The notes under the pieces: model-generated | Told to the model about the DNA's origin: nothing | The model's database searches: none | The model's input: the letters and a program-made list of their open reading frames with translations, nothing else | In this document: one piece after another, positions 13,490-16,635 of the stretch | Layout: each line of letters opens with the position of its first letter | Numbering within the stretch: the first letter of the stretch is position 1 | Translations under genes and position numbers: made by a program | Origin: Spirochaetia bacterium | GTDB taxonomy: Bacteria; Spirochaetota; Spirochaetia; Sphaerochaetales; Sphaerochaetaceae | DNA length: 16,635 nucleotides | NCBI GenBank assembly: GCA_009929055.1 | Contig: SABI01000029.1 | Location: 1-16,635, forward strand | Reading direction: 5' to 3'

Positions 13490-14134
13490 TTATTGATTTT
13501 CCTCATACATAAGGGCAATCTTTAATAAATCACTAAGAGAGTCAACACTCAGTTTTTCCATCAATCGAGTTTTGTAGGTGCTTATAGTCTTGATCGAAAC
13601 ATCTAACTCATAAGCAATCTCTTTTACTGTCATTCCTTGAGTTAAATATTTAAATACTTCAATTTCCCTCGATGATAAATTTTCTAAAAAACCACCAGGT
13701 TTATCCCCTTTATTCTTGATATCTTGCTGATTAGAAAAAGAGGAGCCACCCCTTACTATTAAACGGATTGTTTCTATTAATTTTTCTATTCCACTATCTT
13801 TATTAATATATCCTCTCGCCCCTAAATTCTTTACTTTCTCTATGTAAAACTGCTCTGGGTACATGCTCAGCATACAAATAGGTGGCGTGTTGTATCCCTT
13901 ATCCTCAATTATTTGAAGTACCTCCAACCCACTAAGCCATGGCATAGAGATATCTAAGAAAATAATATCTGATTCTACTAGAGTGTAATTATCTAAAGAA
14001 TCAAGAAATTCTTTTCCATTTGAGTATTCAGCAACTATTGTTATTTCACCACTCGCTTCCAATAGTGTGATAAGTCCTGTTCTAAATAGTTCATGGTCTT
14101 CAATAACAATCACTCTAATCATCTTCATTTCCAC
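13490..14134 (-). CDS. NarL/FixJ-type response regulator
   Basis: This 214-residue protein has a receiver domain (about residues 5-125) and a LuxR-type DNA-binding domain (about 150-212). Receiver residues are all in place: acidic pair E12-D13, phosphoacceptor D61 in FLDISMP, S90 and K112. The output domain reads LSSREIEVFKYLTQGMTVKEIAYELDVSIKTISTYKTRLMEKL. The kinase gene is transcribed first and its end overlaps this gene by 20 nt, so the two are translationally coupled. The start is GTG at 14134, about 8 nt after AGGAA; ATG codons at 14128 and 14122 are alternatives that shorten it by 2 or 4 residues. It probably binds the palindrome repeated upstream of the kinase operon and paralog 3, but this is inferred. 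Confidence 0.93.
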   Translation of the reverse strand: MEMKMIRVIVIEDHELFRTGLITLLEASGEITIVAEYSNGKEFLDSLDNYTLVESDIIFLDISMPWLSGLEVLQIIEDKGYNTPPICMLSMYPEQFYIEKVKNLGARGYINKDSGIEKLIETIRLIVRGGSSFSNQQDIKNKGDKPGGFLENLSSREIEVFKYLTQGMTVKEIAYELDVSIKTISTYKTRLMEKLSVDSLSDLLKIALMYEENQ

Positions 14135-15908
14135 TTTTTGTTTCCTTAGACCGTGGGATAGTAAAATCTATAATTGTTCCCATTGGTGAATTTTTTCTAA
14201 TATTCAACTTTCCATGTTGAGCTTGTATAAAACGCTTTGTGGCATAAAGGCCAATACCAGGCCCTTTTTCTCCATTTGTCCCCATGGTAGTTACCCCCCA
14301 TCTATCTTGTTCAAAGGCTTGAAGAACTTGTACTGGAATCCCATCTCCTTCATCTGTAACAGTAACAATGATATCTTCTTTTTCTATATCAACAGTGAGG
14401 ACAACTCGTCCCTTTCTAGGAGAATATTTAATTGCATTCTCAATTATGTTTCTAAATATAGCTCTAGCATAATCTAATGAACCAACGAGGAGTACATCAT
14501 CTTCTATATGCTGTTCAAACTCTACTTCTTTCTTCCTAGAATACCTCAATACAGACTCTTCAATATGTTGTAAAATTGATTGTAAGGTAAAGACTTTCAA
14601 ATCAAGAGATTCAGAACTATCGAAGGAAGAAGTAAGAGAAAGGAGGTTAAATATAAGAGAATCGGCCCTATCGATAAGGGAATCTAGTTCATCCCCTGAT
14701 CGTTTCCAAATCACAGGGTTTTTTGCAAGTGCACCACTAGCCATTAACCTCCGCAATCCTCTCATTGTCACTAGGGGAGATCGTAAATCATGGCTCATTA
14801 CTTCAATTACCATTGTTTTTAAATTATCAAGCTCAACAAGTCTGTCGTACGATTCTTGCAACGCTTTTTGTAAAAGATGGGATTCACTCACATCTCTAAT
14901 TAAAAGGGAAGACCCCTTTGTCGGGCCTTGGTGAATTGGGAGAACCCTTATTTCATAGAAAGAACTGCTGAAAGAGCCCTCTTTCTCAATAGTAAAATCC
15001 CATACACCAGAGTCATAAAAATTTGATGAGGCGAGAGTACTATAGACTTTGCTTTTTCTAAAGACATCTTGGATAGAACTTCCTATCTGAATTTCATTAA
15101 GTTCAGGAACATATCTTAATGACGCTAGATTAAAATCTATCACACAATCCTCTTTATCGAGAATTATTATGCCATCATCAAGAGACTCGAAAATATATCG
15201 TTTTGCAACAGGGAGGGGGCCAAACAAGGAATCTTTAAGATAAGAATAGAGAAGAATTGTACTAGAAATAATAAATGTGAAAGGGATGAAATCTATTCGT
15301 GCTTCAAAGATTGGCATTAAATAAATTATTGTACCAATAGCAGGAAAGGCGGTTGCTAACATGAGCAAAGCCCCTCTTCGTTGATATTCCCTATTACCCG
15401 AAAGCACCATTTGTCCACTAAGAAAATAAATAACGAGTATAGCCATCCCTTGATATACTTTAATCAGAAAATAGAACAATGTAGGGGTAAAAGTAAGGTA
15501 TGCAATATTTCCGATTCTGTTAAAAATTACATCTGTATAAAAGAGACTATGGAAATTATAAGTAAATTGAAGAGACATAAAAAGTGTTGAGAAAAAGGCC
15601 ATACACCAGTAAATTGCTTTTTTATAACCAATGGTAATATTGAAATATACTAATGCAAAGTGTACCAAAAACAGAGGAAGCCAAGAGAGTCCTATATATT
15701 GGACATGAGCCCAAAACATGATCTGTTTTAGACTTGTCCCCATATATTCAAAACTAGTGCCTATAGTATAAAACGAGAATGATAAAATAACATACCCGAG
15801 CTCTTTTGCCCCCCTCAAAGGTTCTTGCCGTAAAAGGATTATAATAAATATTATTTGTATTAGTGAGAAAGAGAGTAGTGCACTCGCTAATAATGAAAAT
15901 TGATACAA
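14115..15908 (-). CDS. Sensor histidine kinase with 7TM N-terminal region
   Basis: This 597-residue kinase starts with about seven hydrophobic helices (residues 5-225), matching the N-terminal 7TM region found in many histidine kinases. A PAS-like domain (about 235-345) follows, beginning ESLDDGIIILDKEDCVIDFN. The dimerisation domain has the H-box VMSHDLRSPL, with H373 as the phosphorylated residue. The ATPase domain shows the N-box FRNIIENAIKYSPRKG (N487, N491), G1 DEGDG (519-523) and G2 GPGIGL (549-554). It therefore looks active and orthodox, and should phosphorylate the overlapping response regulator. The start is TTG at 15908, supported by GGGAGG 5 nt upstream; no ATG or GTG in frame is better placed. 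The signal is unknown; it may be a lipophilic or membrane-related ligand. Confidence 0.93.
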   Translation of the reverse strand: MYQFSLLASALLSFSLIQIIFIIILLRQEPLRGAKELGYVILSFSFYTIGTSFEYMGTSLKQIMFWAHVQYIGLSWLPLFLVHFALVYFNITIGYKKAIYWCMAFFSTLFMSLQFTYNFHSLFYTDVIFNRIGNIAYLTFTPTLFYFLIKVYQGMAILVIYFLSGQMVLSGNREYQRRGALLMLATAFPAIGTIIYLMPIFEARIDFIPFTFIISSTILLYSYLKDSLFGPLPVAKRYIFESLDDGIIILDKEDCVIDFNLASLRYVPELNEIQIGSSIQDVFRKSKVYSTLASSNFYDSGVWDFTIEKEGSFSSSFYEIRVLPIHQGPTKGSSLLIRDVSESHLLQKALQESYDRLVELDNLKTMVIEVMSHDLRSPLVTMRGLRRLMASGALAKNPVIWKRSGDELDSLIDRADSLIFNLLSLTSSFDSSESLDLKVFTLQSILQHIEESVLRYSRKKEVEFEQHIEDDVLLVGSLDYARAIFRNIIENAIKYSPRKGRVVLTVDIEKEDIIVTVTDEGDGIPVQVLQAFEQDRWGVTTMGTNGEKGPGIGLYATKRFIQAQHGKLNIRKNSPMGTIIDFTIPRSKETKSGNEDD

Positions 15909-15959
15909 TGAGACCTCCCATATTTCAGAGCAAGATAGAAATAGCAGATTCCTCTCTAT

Positions 15960-15965
15960 CCTATA
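15960..15965 (-). promoter_or_regulatory. Candidate -10 of the kinase/regulator operon
   Basis: TATAGG on the minus strand lies about 52 nt before the TTG start. A -35 at 17 nt spacing (TCTTAC) would be inside palindrome copy 1, so a protein bound there would contact or cover the promoter. The element is weak. Confidence 0.35.
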
Positions 15966-15980
15966 ATGATTCCCACACTA

Positions 15981-16000
15981 TTGTAAGATATTTCCTACAA
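15981..16000. promoter_or_regulatory. Palindromic operator copy 1 (kinase operon)
   Basis: TTGTAAGATATTTCCTACAA is an imperfect palindrome with arms TTGTARGA and TCYTACAA. It matches copy 2 in 18 of 20 positions. It overlaps the predicted -35 of the kinase operon. Confidence 0.65.
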
Positions 16001-16087
16001 ATGATGTAAAACAGGACAAAGAGAGTATCGATAATATTTCTCTATATTACAACATTTTACATAGATTTGTTATCAAAAGACAACTTT

Positions 16088-16107
16088 TTGTAAGAAAATT
16101 CCTACAA
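16088..16107. promoter_or_regulatory. Palindromic operator copy 2 (XRE-like gene 3)
   Basis: TTGTAAGAAAATTCCTACAA lies in the same divergent region as copy 1, 107 bp away. It ends 9 nt before the -35 of the promoter of paralog 3, the position expected of an activator. A half-site CCTACAA recurs at 16139-16145 within that promoter's -10 region. Confidence 0.65.
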
Positions 16108-16116
16108 TAGGGAACA

Positions 16117-16146
16117 TTGATTAATCAGATAACTTATACCTACAAT
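16117..16146 (+). promoter_or_regulatory. Predicted promoter of XRE-like gene 3
   Basis: TTGATT (16117-16122) and TACAAT (16141-16146) are 18 nt apart. Initiation near 16153 would give a leader of about 28 nt that carries a GGAGG ribosome site, unlike paralogs 1 and 2. Confidence 0.55.
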
Positions 16147-16180
16147 AGCTTATTAATACTACTAGACTGTGGAGGCTGTT

Positions 16181-16498
16181 ATGAACACTTTAGATGAAGG
16201 TTATCTTTTTTGGAAACAATTTGACACGCTGAGAGACTCTTCTATAACTCTCAAGACTTTAATCAAGGATACTAAACTAAACTATGAACTTATCAAAGTA
16301 CAAAGGTCATTAAATAGAATTCCTAAGGTACAAGAGGTGATGTTGTTAGCTTCTTGCATCAACGTTCCTGTTGATTACCTATTGAAAAGCCCTGAACAAA
16401 TTTCTCATTCTCAGAAATCAATACTACATATCTATCAAGCACTTCAACAAGCAGACCATCATACTATTCAATCAATTAGATCAATATTGCAAATTTAA
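16181..16498 (+). CDS. XRE-like helix-turn-helix protein, paralog 3
   Basis: This 105-residue protein shares the DNA-binding domain of the other two: LFWKQFDTLRDSSITLKTLIKDTKLNYELIKVQ, then RSLNRIPKVQEVMLLASCINVPVDYLL. The recognition segment NYELIKVQRSLNRIP is almost identical to that of paralog 1 even though the rest has diverged, which suggests that all three read related DNA sites. The C-terminal tail is shorter and helical. The ATG at 16181 is preceded by GGAGG at 5 nt; the in-frame GTG at 16169 would overlap that site. It is divergent from the kinase operon, shares with it a 272-bp regulatory region holding two operator copies, and is ended by its own terminator. It may be an output of the two-component system. 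Confidence 0.85.
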   Translation: MNTLDEGYLFWKQFDTLRDSSITLKTLIKDTKLNYELIKVQRSLNRIPKVQEVMLLASCINVPVDYLLKSPEQISHSQKSILHIYQALQQADHHTIQSIRSILQI

Positions 16499-16526
16499 TT
16501 CTAACTTATTACATATTTGCAATACT

Positions 16527-16556
16527 AAAGATGCCATTAAAGGCCTCTTTTCTTTT
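16527..16556 (+). terminator. Intrinsic terminator after XRE-like gene 3
   Basis: AAAGATGCC (16527-16535) and GGCCTCTTT (16542-16550) pair in 8 of 9 positions around ATTAAA, followed by TCTTTT. It ends the transcript 29 nt after the stop codon, and its T-tail runs into palindrome copy 3. Confidence 0.8.
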
Positions 16557-16574
16557 GTAGGGATATTCCTACAT
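16555..16574. promoter_or_regulatory. Palindromic operator copy 3 (gene beyond right edge)
   Basis: TTGTAGGGATATTCCTACAT has the same arms as copies 1 and 2 (TGTAGG and CCTACA are exact inverted copies). It ends 14 nt before the -35 of the promoter at 16589-16617. Confidence 0.6.
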
Positions 16575-16588
16575 ATAACAGTATTGCC

Positions 16589-16617
16589 TTACACTGCGAC
16601 TATAAGTAAAGTATAAG
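16589..16617 (+). promoter_or_regulatory. Predicted promoter for a gene starting past the window
   Basis: TTACAC (16589-16594) and TATAAG (16612-16617) are 17 nt apart. The window ends with AAGAAAGG, a plausible ribosome site, so a plus-strand gene should start within about 10 nt of the edge. Confidence 0.55.
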
Positions 16618-16635
16618 TACAAATATTAAGAAAGG

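Noticed and set aside
16004..16062. Inverted pair ATGTAAAA / TTTTACAT in the kinase-paralog 3 intergenic region
   Set aside because: Only 8 bp, about 42 nt apart and AT-rich; this is expected by chance in such DNA and was not listed as a feature.
1..16635. CRISPR array, tRNA, rRNA or insertion sequence
   Set aside because: No regularly spaced repeats, cloverleaf-like sequence, rRNA stretch or transposase ORF was seen on either strand.

Overview
The window is AT-rich (about one third G+C by eye) and densely coded. It looks like chromosome from a fermentative spirochaete-like bacterium. The hints are the relaxed lipobox of the sugar-binding lipoprotein, the alpha-glucoside transporter type, and several small stand-alone helix-turn-helix proteins of a kind common in treponeme and Spirochaeta relatives. 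This placement is an inference from protein style; there is no rRNA or other marker gene.

Region 1 (1-6250, minus strand) is an alpha-glucoside uptake and phosphorolysis operon. The order of transcription is a LacI-type operator with a candidate promoter, a lipoprotein solute-binding protein, a stem-loop, two membrane permeases, and a fusion of a GH65 disaccharide phosphorylase with beta-phosphoglucomutase. The fusion runs off the left edge. The logic is import of a disaccharide, phosphorolysis to glucose plus beta-glucose 1-phosphate, and isomerisation to glucose 6-phosphate in the same polypeptide. No transporter ATPase is encoded here.

Region 2 (6289-8860, minus strand) holds a clear L-ribulokinase (araB) with its own promoter and, downstream with a separate promoter and terminator, a KDPG-aldolase-fold protein that has lost the Schiff-base lysine and other catalytic residues. 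Region 3 (8847-10580, minus strand) is a probable operon: a small rubrerythrin-type diiron protein, a TIR-like protein of unknown role, and a RimJ/RimL-type acetyltransferase, with two repeated extended -10 elements upstream of the first gene.

Region 4 (10579-12400, plus strand) has a 134-residue protein resembling part of the DUF4032 family, ended by a textbook GCAA-tetraloop terminator, then a membrane-anchored endonuclease/exonuclease/phosphatase-fold protein.

Region 5 (12480-16635) is the most unusual. Three paralogous XRE-like helix-turn-helix proteins, with almost identical recognition-helix segments, surround a two-component system made of a 7TM-PAS-HisKA kinase and a NarL-type response regulator. 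A 20-bp imperfect palindrome, TTGTARGRNANTTCCTACAA-like, occurs three times: before the kinase operon, before the third paralog, and before a gene that starts just past the right edge. In the last two cases it sits 10-15 bp upstream of a predicted -35 element, as activator sites often do. Two of the paralogs appear to be translated from leaderless transcripts. This looks like a local regulatory circuit not covered by standard annotation.
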